In this document: positions 9,050 to 16,981 of the stretch, piece after piece
Position numbering within the stretch: position 1 is the first letter of the stretch
Layout: each line of letters starts with the position of its first letter
Assembly: GCF_021491375.1 (NCBI RefSeq)
Contig: NZ_JAKEVY010000002.1
Coordinates: 1,054,001 to 1,118,000, forward strand
Reading direction: 5' to 3'
Origin: Flavihumibacter fluminis
GTDB lineage: Bacteria; Bacteroidota; Bacteroidia; Chitinophagales; Chitinophagaceae
DNA: 64,000 nucleotides
Translations under genes and position numbers: made by a program
Notes under the pieces: model-generated
Seen by the model: only the letters and a program-made list of their open reading frames with translations
The model's database searches: none
What the model was told of the DNA's origin: nothing

Positions 9050-10084
9050 ATGAAGTCTTTTATTATCGGTTGTGCAGCACTGTTAGTGCTGCCAATTTTT
9101 TCCAATGCTCAGTTATCCGGTTTGAAATGGGTGAATATACCGGATCAGAAAATTCATGAACTACACTATAAAAACCGGTTACTGACAGCCTACCGGTATG
9201 ATGATTCCATTATGAAACCGGTGCTGTATCCTCTAAATACAGTTTCGGGAACTACGGTTACAAGGGGTTTCCCAATTGCACCCAGGCAGGGCGACCGAAC
9301 CGATCATCCGCACCATGTTGGGTTATGGCTAAATTATGAATCGGTAAACGGACTTGATTTCTGGAATAACTCCACCGCTATTCCCTTTGAAAAAAGAGCA
9401 TCCTATGGTTCCATTTTCCACCAGGAAATACTGAAACAGGAGGCGCGTGGAGATCAGGCAATATTAGTGGTTCTTACGCTATGGAAGAATAAAGCGGGCG
9501 AACTACAATTGAAAGAAAAAACAGAGTTTCTGTTTACTGTAATAGGTGATCAATGGCAGGTCCAACGAAGTACCACCCTTACGGCTGCTGATAAGCAGGT
9601 TATTTTTAAAGACGTAAAGGATGGTATGCTGGCCATCCGGGTAGCCCGCGAACTGGAACAGCCTTCCAAAGAAGCCAGTTCCTTTGTGGATGCCAATGGT
9701 ATAGTTACCAAAGTGGATCAATTGCCAGCAGAAAACATCACCGGCTTGTATACCAGCAGTGAAGGCCTTACTGGTGATGCTGTTTGGAGCAGTCGCGCTC
9801 GATGGGTGATGTTAAACGGAAAAATCAAAGCAGCCCCTGTTACTGTTGCGATGATGGATCATCCCTCCAATATTGGTTATCCAACTTATTGGCATGCCCG
9901 GGGATATGGTTTGTTTGCATTGAATCCGCTGGGCGCTGCTATATTCAGCAATGGAAAAGAAAGCCGCAACCAAGTTTTGGAGCCCGGACAATCCATTCAA
10001 TTCAAATACAAAATTGTTATTCAAGGAGGTAAAAACCTGAGTGCAGCGGAAATGAACCGACTGGCGGATAAGTTTGCTAATTAG
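9050..10084 (+). CDS. DUF6807 (PmoA-like) secreted protein
   Basis: A 344-residue protein with signal peptide MKSFIIGCAALLVLPIFSNA. The body carries the family's histidine-rich segment GDRTDHPHHVGLWLNYESVN and the MMDHPSNIGYPTYWHARGYG motif. Such proteins are often annotated PmoA because of a weak match to a methane-monooxygenase-associated domain, but there is no evidence for methane oxidation. They recur beside secreted Gfo/Idh/MocA oxidoreductases, as here, and a role in modifying or releasing sugar derivatives is plausible (inference). The 3' end overlaps the convergent phosphodiesterase gene by 4 bases. Confidence 0.85.
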   Translation: MKSFIIGCAALLVLPIFSNAQLSGLKWVNIPDQKIHELHYKNRLLTAYRYDDSIMKPVLYPLNTVSGTTVTRGFPIAPRQGDRTDHPHHVGLWLNYESVNGLDFWNNSTAIPFEKRASYGSIFHQEILKQEARGDQAILVVLTLWKNKAGELQLKEKTEFLFTVIGDQWQVQRSTTLTAADKQVIFKDVKDGMLAIRVARELEQPSKEASSFVDANGIVTKVDQLPAENITGLYTSSEGLTGDAVWSSRARWVMLNGKIKAAPVTVAMMDHPSNIGYPTYWHARGYGLFALNPLGAAIFSNGKESRNQVLEPGQSIQFKYKIVIQGGKNLSAAEMNRLADKFAN

Positions 10085-11340
10085 TCCGTGCTTGCCTTTT
10101 CTTTTTTTGGGGTTAAATCAATCCAGCGATTCAACGTAGTTCCGGGAGTTTCGAGTACTACTTTATAAAATTCAGATGGCAAACCCGATACATCCAGTAT
10201 ATAGGACCCTTTTCCAGCCGGAACCCTGGCTAGTTCTTTGTATTCATCCGCTTTCCCGGTCTTGAAATTATTGGTTGTACTGACCAATATTTTTACTTCT
10301 GCATTTTTGTCCAGTGCTGTCCAACTCACATCTATCTTCTCCTGAAAATAGTTCACTTGCATATTAGTAATGACCGATGGTCCCAACAGGCTTTGTCCGT
10401 CTAATTCTCTTTTAACTTCAACCGGAAGCTGTATGGAAAGAAAATGGGCGATACTTGGCAAAATATCCGTGTTCGCAGGTTTGAAGAATTTGGAATAGGT
10501 ATTGTCGCCGGCTTTATTCGTCACAATCCAGATATTTCTCTCCCGGTAGGATTGTCCGCCATGCCCCTTGCCGGTTGCGGCATCACGTCCATGATCCGTT
10601 GTAATGTAAATAAGCCATTCTTCACCCTGTTTCTTTTCTCTTTCTTTGATGGCATTCCAGATTAGTCCAATTTTTTGATCCATTTCCCGAACCGCTTTAA
10701 AGTATTCCGGGTGATCCCCATGCATATGGCCCATATCATCCGTATACTGCATATACACCCAACTCAGATCTGGTCCGTATTGAGTGATATGATCGGCAGC
10801 AGCTTGCGCTACTGCCTGATCAATACGTTCCATATACCGATGTTCTTTGTCATGTGGGAAACGAATGGTATCCAGTTCAAATCCATCAGCCACATAATCA
10901 GCCTTGATAAAACCGGTTGCGGCTAATCCATCACCTATTAATTTAGTCCGGTTGTCAAGCCAACTTGAAAAAATGCCGATTTTTTTTTGAGGATACTGGT
11001 TTTTCAATAAGCGGAAAATAGTTGGATAAAAGTAATTGGGCGCCTCAATTCCATTACCCCAAACATTGTGTTTATTCGCCCAGGTTCCGGTGAGAACAGA
11101 GTTATATCCAACTGCAGAAATGGTGGGCGTTTGAGAATAACCTCCCTTCTCGCCGCCCAGCCAGGCCCTGTAATAAGCACCCTGGCTGGCAATTGCTTTC
11201 AGTGCAGGAAGATTTTCCCGTTCAATGATATCCGCTGCAATCCCATCCACTATAATAAATACTGCTTTCCTTGTTTTTTTCTGTGCCACTAAACTTAGTG
11301 TCAACAAAATGCTGCAACCAATCAGAACTAATTTTTTCAT
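10081..11340 (-). CDS. Alkaline phosphatase-superfamily phosphodiesterase (nucleotide pyrophosphatase type), secreted
   Basis: A 419-residue protein with signal peptide ending at SLVAQ. The metal-site motifs of the type I phosphodiesterase/nucleotide pyrophosphatase family are present: FIIVDGIAAD (Asp), a Thr nucleophile in TPTISAVGYNSVLTG, YTDDMGHMHG (Asp/His), ITTDHGRD and a later GHGG. It should hydrolyse phosphodi- or monoesters in the periplasm. After the catalytic core, about residues 320-410 look like a beta-sandwich add-on domain. The upstream cytochrome gene ends 9 bases before its start, so the two form a minus-strand operon divergent from the glycosidase. Confidence 0.88.
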   Translation of the reverse strand: MKKLVLIGCSILLTLSLVAQKKTRKAVFIIVDGIAADIIERENLPALKAIASQGAYYRAWLGGEKGGYSQTPTISAVGYNSVLTGTWANKHNVWGNGIEAPNYFYPTIFRLLKNQYPQKKIGIFSSWLDNRTKLIGDGLAATGFIKADYVADGFELDTIRFPHDKEHRYMERIDQAVAQAAADHITQYGPDLSWVYMQYTDDMGHMHGDHPEYFKAVREMDQKIGLIWNAIKEREKKQGEEWLIYITTDHGRDAATGKGHGGQSYRERNIWIVTNKAGDNTYSKFFKPANTDILPSIAHFLSIQLPVEVKRELDGQSLLGPSVITNMQVNYFQEKIDVSWTALDKNAEVKILVSTTNNFKTGKADEYKELARVPAGKGSYILDVSGLPSEFYKVVLETPGTTLNRWIDLTPKKEKASTD

Positions 11341-11349
11341 ATGTGTTCC

Positions 11350-12954
11350 TTACTTCAGACTTTGCAAATAATCCAGTAAACTTTCCTGATCTGCTTTGGG
11401 TAAATTTTTTATTAATCCCTCGTACATTAATGATTTTTTCTGTGTTTCAAAGATCGCTATTTCAGTACGTTTTACCTGCACTACCTGGTTGCCAATCAAC
11501 ATCAAATCAAATTGTTGTTTATCGGCATTCACAATTCTTCCCAGTAGTACCTTGCCATTTTTTAAAGTGATTTTTGTTCCTTCCATACTGGGTTTGATGA
11601 TCGCTGAAGGATTCATGATGGATTCATAGATTTCTTCGCGCGACATGCGATTGCCAAGACCTTTCAATGTTGGTCCCAACAACTCCTGTCCGTCTTCAGT
11701 TGCATGGCAGGCAAAACAGGCAGTGATTTTGTACAGGTCTTTTCCTTTCTCCAGGGAACTGCTGCTGAATGTTTCCTGTTTTACAGATCGTTGCTGTTGA
11801 GTTTTGACTTTTAGTTGTGGGTCATATACCAGTTTATAAAAACCTCCGGAGCTTTCCTGGATCGGATTATACCAGTAATCCGCAACTCCATGTGTGGCTG
11901 CATAAAGTGACCCATCTTTGCCAAAAGTTAGGTCGCTTAATTTGGGAATATCAGCCACGGGATATTCAAAAAGGTCTATCTGACCCGATTCTGCTTTTGA
12001 AATCCGTACTCTTGCAATACCTCCTCTTTTCCAACGTTCGGCCGGCCCGTAAAACGCGACAAATAAATCACCGGCTGTTCCGCCAAAATCATTTTCCGTT
12101 GAATTAAACTCGATTCCACTCGGAGCCAATTCCATTTGGAAGGACAAAACCGGTTTTTCGGTAGAATCAGTGAGTTTGTACTTTTTAGCATTATGCCCAT
12201 AGAACTTTCCAGGTACCAACCGGTTTAATTCTTCCGTCCGATTACCGTCGCCTTCATTATCAGCAAAAAATAGATTGCCATCCGGATGAAAGCTCATGCC
12301 ATAAACTGATCGGATTCCTGTTGCAAGTCGCTCTGCCTGTTTCCCATCAGGGGAAATTTTTAGAATTGCACCCCGGTATCCGTTGGGATCTGGTGAAGCG
12401 CCTGCATTCCAGGAGTCTGTCGTTACTGCTCCATATAAACAATTGTCTTTTCCAAAACACAATCCGCTGATCCATTCATAGGGATGTTCGCTTTGTAGAA
12501 TATCTCTGAAAAAAGTCCAGCTGCTATCGGCCTTGCCATCCTTGTCCAGATCGACATAGGCCATGATTTCTTCCCGGGTGCCAATAAAAATCGTATCCCC
12601 ACGGAAGGCAAATCCACCTGGATTATGCAACCCATTATCCGCAACTGAACAATACAAACCTGCTTCATCTTCTATGCCATCGGCGTTTGAATCCAGCAGG
12701 CGGTAAATAGCACCTGAAGCATTGGCGGCATAGATAAATCCGCCCGGACCAGCACTGATCTGAATCGGATTTTGGATGGTTACTCCTTTGGTAATCGGGA
12801 GTTTTAAAATTCGATAGGGACCATAGGCGATGGCCGAACTATCTTCATACTGACTATACGTATCCTGCTGTGCATTCTCTTTGCAGGAAATAAAGAGGCT
12901 CTGTATGAACAGGAATAAACTGCACAGTACGAGCTGTTGAAATCGCATCTTCAT
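11350..12954 (-). CDS. Beta-propeller / c-type cytochrome fusion lipoprotein
   Basis: A 534-residue protein with a lipobox-like signal (LFISC), so it is probably a lipoprotein. Residues about 50-395 form a six-bladed propeller of the soluble quinoprotein/NHL type (repeats such as FGKDNCLYGAVT and FGKDGSLYAATH). The C-terminal third is a cytochrome c domain with one CxxCH site (CFACHATEDG) and a downstream Met-containing region (IKPSMEGT). This layout is found in proteins proposed to oxidise sugars or alcohols and pass electrons to a heme. The start chosen is the Met that begins the signal sequence rather than one 11 codons upstream. Confidence 0.85.
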   Translation of the reverse strand: MKMRFQQLVLCSLFLFIQSLFISCKENAQQDTYSQYEDSSAIAYGPYRILKLPITKGVTIQNPIQISAGPGGFIYAANASGAIYRLLDSNADGIEDEAGLYCSVADNGLHNPGGFAFRGDTIFIGTREEIMAYVDLDKDGKADSSWTFFRDILQSEHPYEWISGLCFGKDNCLYGAVTTDSWNAGASPDPNGYRGAILKISPDGKQAERLATGIRSVYGMSFHPDGNLFFADNEGDGNRTEELNRLVPGKFYGHNAKKYKLTDSTEKPVLSFQMELAPSGIEFNSTENDFGGTAGDLFVAFYGPAERWKRGGIARVRISKAESGQIDLFEYPVADIPKLSDLTFGKDGSLYAATHGVADYWYNPIQESSGGFYKLVYDPQLKVKTQQQRSVKQETFSSSSLEKGKDLYKITACFACHATEDGQELLGPTLKGLGNRMSREEIYESIMNPSAIIKPSMEGTKITLKNGKVLLGRIVNADKQQFDLMLIGNQVVQVKRTEIAIFETQKKSLMYEGLIKNLPKADQESLLDYLQSLK

Positions 12955-13039
12955 GTTAAAAAAGAAATAGAGAAGGGAAGAATGCACGAATCAGAGTAAT
13001 TGGAATTTACATAATTTAATGATAAACTGAAAAAGATCT

Positions 13040-14083
13040 ATGCGACTGCTTATAACCGGTGTTTTGTTTTTTCTGGTCTCCTGCCATTCTCCAAAGCCTG
13101 TTAAGGTGGAAGCAGCTACCATGGATTCGGTTTATGAGAAAATTAAGACCCCGTATAAATACGGGGTGGTATTCAGACATCCGGATACTACAAAAATGAT
13201 TGACAGTCCAACTATCTTTCAATGGGAGGGCAAGTGGTTTATGACTTATATCGTATTCGATGGTAGAGGCTATGAAACCTGGCTGGCTGAAAGTCCGGAT
13301 CTATTACAATGGACTACCAGGGGGCGATTGCTTTCGTTTACCGATTCTGGTTGGGATGCCCAGCAGAAAGCGGGTTACCTGGGGTTGCTGGATATTAATT
13401 GGAACGGGACCTATACTCCTCAGTCCTATAACGGCAACTATTGGATGTCTTACCTCGGAGGATCGGAGAAAGGGTATGAAGCAGGCCGGTTGGGTACCGG
13501 TATCGCCTATGCGAAAAATCCAACTGAGCCAATCGAATGGACAAGGTTGGAACAGCCTGTGCTGGCTGCTTCGGACAAGGATGCCCGTTGGTATGATAAC
13601 GGTACGATCTTTAAATCCACGATTATAGAAGATCCGGATCAGCTCCGGGGGTATCCTTTCCTGATGTTTTACAATGCAGCAGGCGATACCGCGAAATATG
13701 AAAATATAGCTATGGCGGGCTCGAAAGATCTGAAAACCTGGACCCGGTTGGGAAAGTACCCAATCATTTCAAGAAAAATCAAAGGTAGTATCTGCGGGGA
13801 TGCACAACTGATTAAGATGGGAGACCTTTATGTGCTATTTTATTTTGGTGCATTCTGGCCCGACAGACCTGGCGCTTTTGAACGTTTTGCCTGTTCCTAT
13901 GACCTGGAGAATTGGACCGAATGGGAGGGGGACAACCTTGTGGAGTCTTCGGAACCTTACGATGAAACCTATGCTCACAAGCCCATGGTGGTAAACTGGA
14001 AAGGAACGGTCTATCATTTTTACAATGCCGTAGGCAAGGAAGGGAGAGTGATTGCATTGGCCACTTCAAAACCTTTAAAATAA
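13040..14083 (+). CDS. Five-bladed beta-propeller glycosidase-like lipoprotein (GH43/GH117-like)
   Basis: A 347-residue protein with a short lipoprotein signal (LFFLVSC). The remainder shows the repeated Asp/Trp pattern of five-bladed propeller glycosidases: DSPTIFQWEGKWFMTYIVFD, ESPDLLQWT, DARWYDNGTIFK, GSKDLKTWTRLG, YDLENWTEWEG and AHKPMVVNWKGTVYHFYN. It should act on a glycosidic linkage in the periplasm or at the cell surface. The exact GH family cannot be fixed by eye. The gene is followed after 9 bases by the triple-domain esterase, which suggests joint action on an acylated glycan (inference). Confidence 0.75.
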   Translation: MRLLITGVLFFLVSCHSPKPVKVEAATMDSVYEKIKTPYKYGVVFRHPDTTKMIDSPTIFQWEGKWFMTYIVFDGRGYETWLAESPDLLQWTTRGRLLSFTDSGWDAQQKAGYLGLLDINWNGTYTPQSYNGNYWMSYLGGSEKGYEAGRLGTGIAYAKNPTEPIEWTRLEQPVLAASDKDARWYDNGTIFKSTIIEDPDQLRGYPFLMFYNAAGDTAKYENIAMAGSKDLKTWTRLGKYPIISRKIKGSICGDAQLIKMGDLYVLFYFGAFWPDRPGAFERFACSYDLENWTEWEGDNLVESSEPYDETYAHKPMVVNWKGTVYHFYNAVGKEGRVIALATSKPLK

Positions 14084-14092
14084 AATCTGCCC

Positions 14093-16219
14093 ATGTTATC
14101 ACTTAAATACCTGAGCTGCCTTCTGGCTGGTTGTTTGTTCGTATTAGCGGGATTTGCTGTACCCATTCGGATCGCTTGCGTTGGTAATAGTATTACATAC
14201 GGTTCCGGAGTTGTTAATCGGGAAAAAAACAGTTATCCCGCCCAGCTCCAATCCATGCTTGGTGCAGATTATATCGTACGAAATTTTGGCCTGGGCGGAA
14301 CTACGTTATTAAAAAATGGCAATAAACCTTATTGGGAAAGTGCGCAATTTCAGCAATCACTGGAGTTTCAGCCGGATATTGTTTTCATCAAACTGGGAAC
14401 AAATGATAGTAAGGCGGTCAACCGGCCTTTTTTAAAAGAATTTAATAAAGACCTTCAAGCACTGATTAAAAAATACCAGGATTTAGCATCCCGTCCCCGG
14501 GTTGTATTGTTACTTCCTTTGCCTTCCTTTTCTTCGGATAGTATGGGTATTTATGATCCGGTGATTGTCCAGCAAATCCATCCGGTAATTCAACAGGTAG
14601 CTTTGGAATCAGGTGTTGAGCTGGTCGATTGTTATCAATTATTCATCAATCAGGCCAACTTGATACCGGATAAAATTCATCCAAATTCATTGGGGGCAAC
14701 GGTACTGGCTAAACGATTGTATGAGGTGCTGAAATTCAAAGAAGAGGAAACCCCGGATTGGAAGCAATTCTCTTTTCTTACTGCAACTCTCTCGAACTTC
14801 TATGGCTACAGCCAGTTGAACGGAGTGTTTAAAGGTAGAAGCATTCACGTAGTGGTACCTAAAAAAACCGCTATCGGTAGACCCTGGGTATGGAGAGCAC
14901 GGTTCTGGGGGCATGAGCCACAACTTGACCGGGCACTGCTGGAAAGAGGATTTCATATCGTTTACTGTGATGTGGCTGAATTATATGGAAATGCCAGAGC
15001 GATCAGTATCTGGAATGAGTTTTATGCTGCCCTGCAAAAAATGGGAATGGCTCCAAAAGCAGTACTGGAATCGATGAGCAGGGGAGGCGTTTATGCCTAC
15101 AATTGGGCACTGCAGAACCCGGAAAAAGTGGCCTGTATTTATGCCGATGCACCTGTCCTCAATCTTAAAAGCTGGCCGGGAGGATTGGGCAAAGGACCTG
15201 GCAGTAAATCGGATTGGGAGCTTTTCAAGAAGGCGTATAAGTTAACGGAAACCAATGCCCGAAAGTTTGCCCAGTCGCCACTGGATAAAGCAGAACAGAT
15301 TGCATCCTTGCGAATTCCATTGATTCATGTGGTTGGCGAGCAGGATGAAATTGTGCCGTTAGATGAAAATACGGCACCGTTTGAAAAACGGATTCGGGAT
15401 GCAGGAGGGCATATTTCTGTGATTCGAAAACCGGGTATCAGGCATCATCCTCATAGCTTGCCGAATCCAACTCCCATATTGAATTTTATTCTTCGGGCAA
15501 CAGGACATAAAATCAATTTCGCTTCCATGGCTGCACCAGGCAGTGAGTTCCGTTCAGGTGCCGGTTGGAAGGAAGGAGCCGATTGGTGGAAACAACACGA
15601 GGATATTGATTCTATGCTGAGAGCTGGTGCAGGCGCAGATATTGTATTTCTAGGCAATTCCATCACCCAGGGAATTGGGGGCAATCGCCCGAATGTGACC
15701 TACAAGTTGGGTAAGCCGGCTTTTGATTCCCTTTTTTCCGGTTATCGTTGGATGTCTGCTGGAATCAGTGGAGATCGAACGCAGAACATCTTATGGCGAC
15801 TTCAGAACAGTGGATTTATACAAGCCAATCCAAAATTGATTGTATTAACTATTGGAGTAAATAATATGCTAGATGATAGTCCGGAAGAAATTGTTGAAGG
15901 CATTAAAGCCTGTTACAAATGGATTCGGACCAATTTGCCCAATACCCGTTTGGTCCTGATCGGGCCTTTACCGGCGGGAATGGAAAAAAATGAGTTCAGG
16001 CGACAGCAATATGAAAGTATTCATCTCCTGCTGGAAAACCACCAGCTGGAAGGGATCCGGTATCTGCCGCTACACCTAAATTTCCTTACCAGTACTGGTA
16101 ATCTGGATACCCGGTATTATTCCAGAGACGGAGTTCACCTGGTGGAAGGTGGTTATGCTCAATGGGCAAAAGCATTATATCCTGTAATAAAGGAAGAATT
16201 AAGTAAGGATAGCAACTAA
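14093..16219 (+). CDS. Three-domain secreted hydrolase: SGNH - alpha/beta hydrolase - SGNH
   Basis: A 708-residue exported protein (signal peptide to about residue 22). Domain 1 (about 25-215) is an SGNH/GDSL esterase with Ser in VGNSITYG, Gly/Asn motif KLGTNDS and a His in DKIHPNSLG. Domain 2 (about 225-470) looks like an alpha/beta-hydrolase: nucleophile region LESMSRGG (an S-x-S-x-G variant), Asp in VGEQDEIVPL and a His in PGIRHHPHSL. Domain 3 (about 500-705) is a second SGNH esterase with LGNSITQGIGG, TIGVNNM and RDGVHLVEGG. All three apparent active sites look intact. Likely acyl-ester removal from a carbohydrate (inference). It abuts the convergent CAP gene with no spacer. Confidence 0.85.
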   Translation: MLSLKYLSCLLAGCLFVLAGFAVPIRIACVGNSITYGSGVVNREKNSYPAQLQSMLGADYIVRNFGLGGTTLLKNGNKPYWESAQFQQSLEFQPDIVFIKLGTNDSKAVNRPFLKEFNKDLQALIKKYQDLASRPRVVLLLPLPSFSSDSMGIYDPVIVQQIHPVIQQVALESGVELVDCYQLFINQANLIPDKIHPNSLGATVLAKRLYEVLKFKEEETPDWKQFSFLTATLSNFYGYSQLNGVFKGRSIHVVVPKKTAIGRPWVWRARFWGHEPQLDRALLERGFHIVYCDVAELYGNARAISIWNEFYAALQKMGMAPKAVLESMSRGGVYAYNWALQNPEKVACIYADAPVLNLKSWPGGLGKGPGSKSDWELFKKAYKLTETNARKFAQSPLDKAEQIASLRIPLIHVVGEQDEIVPLDENTAPFEKRIRDAGGHISVIRKPGIRHHPHSLPNPTPILNFILRATGHKINFASMAAPGSEFRSGAGWKEGADWWKQHEDIDSMLRAGAGADIVFLGNSITQGIGGNRPNVTYKLGKPAFDSLFSGYRWMSAGISGDRTQNILWRLQNSGFIQANPKLIVLTIGVNNMLDDSPEEIVEGIKACYKWIRTNLPNTRLVLIGPLPAGMEKNEFRRQQYESIHLLLENHQLEGIRYLPLHLNFLTSTGNLDTRYYSRDGVHLVEGGYAQWAKALYPVIKEELSKDSN

Positions 16220-16756
16220 CTATCGTAAGGTGCCAAAAACCTGGGTCCAGTATTTATTCTGCATACCCACACCTACATATTTAAACCGTCCATTCATAAT
16301 GTTTTTACAATGGCCCTCACTGTTGAGCCAGCTATTCATGACTGCTGCTTCATTGGATTGTCCACGTGCGATGTTTTCGCCATAAGTACTCCAGTTAAAT
16401 CCCTGGGCGGTTATACGGTCACCCGGACTGCGGCCATCCTGGCTGGTGTGGGAGAAATAGTTTTTAGCATTCATATCTACCGAATGCAGGTAGCCAGCTT
16501 TTGCTAACTTATCATTCCATTCCAGTTTTCCAACCGGGGGCATTACAGTACTGCCGCAGTTGCATCCCTTGCTGCGGACATCATTTATCAATTGCAGCAT
16601 GGTATTTTTATTCACGTTGTAAACAATGGCATTACTGCCAGTGGAGGTACCCGGAGTGGAGGCTGATTCTTCCGTTGAATTTTCTGCTGGTGCCTCCGAT
16701 TCCTTCTGGCAGGCGACCAACACAAATAAAGAAGTAATAAGCAATAGCTTTTTCAT
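16220..16756 (-). CDS. CAP-domain (SCP/PR-1-like) lipoprotein
   Basis: A 178-residue lipoprotein: the signal sequence ends in the lipobox LVAC, followed by a Ser/Thr/Glu-rich linker of about 30 residues. The CAP domain (about 55-178) shows the conserved His/Glu cavity motifs AGYLHSVDMN, YFSHTSQDGRSPGDRI, GENIARGQ and GHCKNIMN. Bacterial CAP proteins are of unknown biochemical function; some bind lipids or act as proteases. The start chosen is the Met that begins the signal peptide; an ATG 11 codons upstream would give a longer, charged N-terminus. Confidence 0.9.
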   Translation of the reverse strand: MKKLLLITSLFVLVACQKESEAPAENSTEESASTPGTSTGSNAIVYNVNKNTMLQLINDVRSKGCNCGSTVMPPVGKLEWNDKLAKAGYLHSVDMNAKNYFSHTSQDGRSPGDRITAQGFNWSTYGENIARGQSNEAAVMNSWLNSEGHCKNIMNGRFKYVGVGMQNKYWTQVFGTLR

Positions 16757-16862
16757 AGTGGACAGCTTGATACTTAATCGGTTTATCATTTACAATTAGT
16801 ATGCCTATGCTCTTTATATGTGCTAAAATTTCGATAAATGGACCACAGTTCAAAAGAATTTG

Positions 16863-16870
16863 TAAATTTG
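16863..16870 (+). promoter_or_regulatory. Candidate -7 element of the ABC-F gene
   Basis: TAAATTTG matches TAnnTTTG exactly. Transcription would begin near 16877 and produce a leader of about 105 bases that includes the inverted repeat listed next. No clear -33 element was seen. Confidence 0.5.
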
Positions 16871-16900
16871 TAATCAATTCTAAACAACCCCCTGGCAACG

Positions 16901-16979
16901 ATGAAGAACTAACTTTTTTTCAGGCTAAGACATTTGCAGATGGTTTAAGTCTGCGCTTCTTTATTTTGAAAAGTTAGTT
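16901..16979 (+). promoter_or_regulatory. Attenuator-like leader of the ABC-F gene with a 3-codon ORF
   Basis: A perfect 11-base inverted repeat (AACTAACTTTT at 16907-16917 with AAAAGTTAGTT at 16969-16979) ends three bases before the ABC-F start codon. An inner hairpin pairs GCAGA (16936-16940) with TCTGC (16950-16954). A minimal ORF, ATG-AAG-AAC-TAA (16901-16912, Met-Lys-Asn), overlaps the 5' arm. A ribosome stalled there would block the long stem and open the ABC-F initiation region. Leader ORFs and attenuators are known upstream of antibiotic-responsive ABC-F genes in other phyla. The function here is inference. Confidence 0.5.
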
Positions 16980-16981
16980 GT

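Noticed and set aside
9050-10084. Methane monooxygenase subunit
   Set aside because: The name PmoA is a database carry-over; no membrane helices or copper-site features are present.
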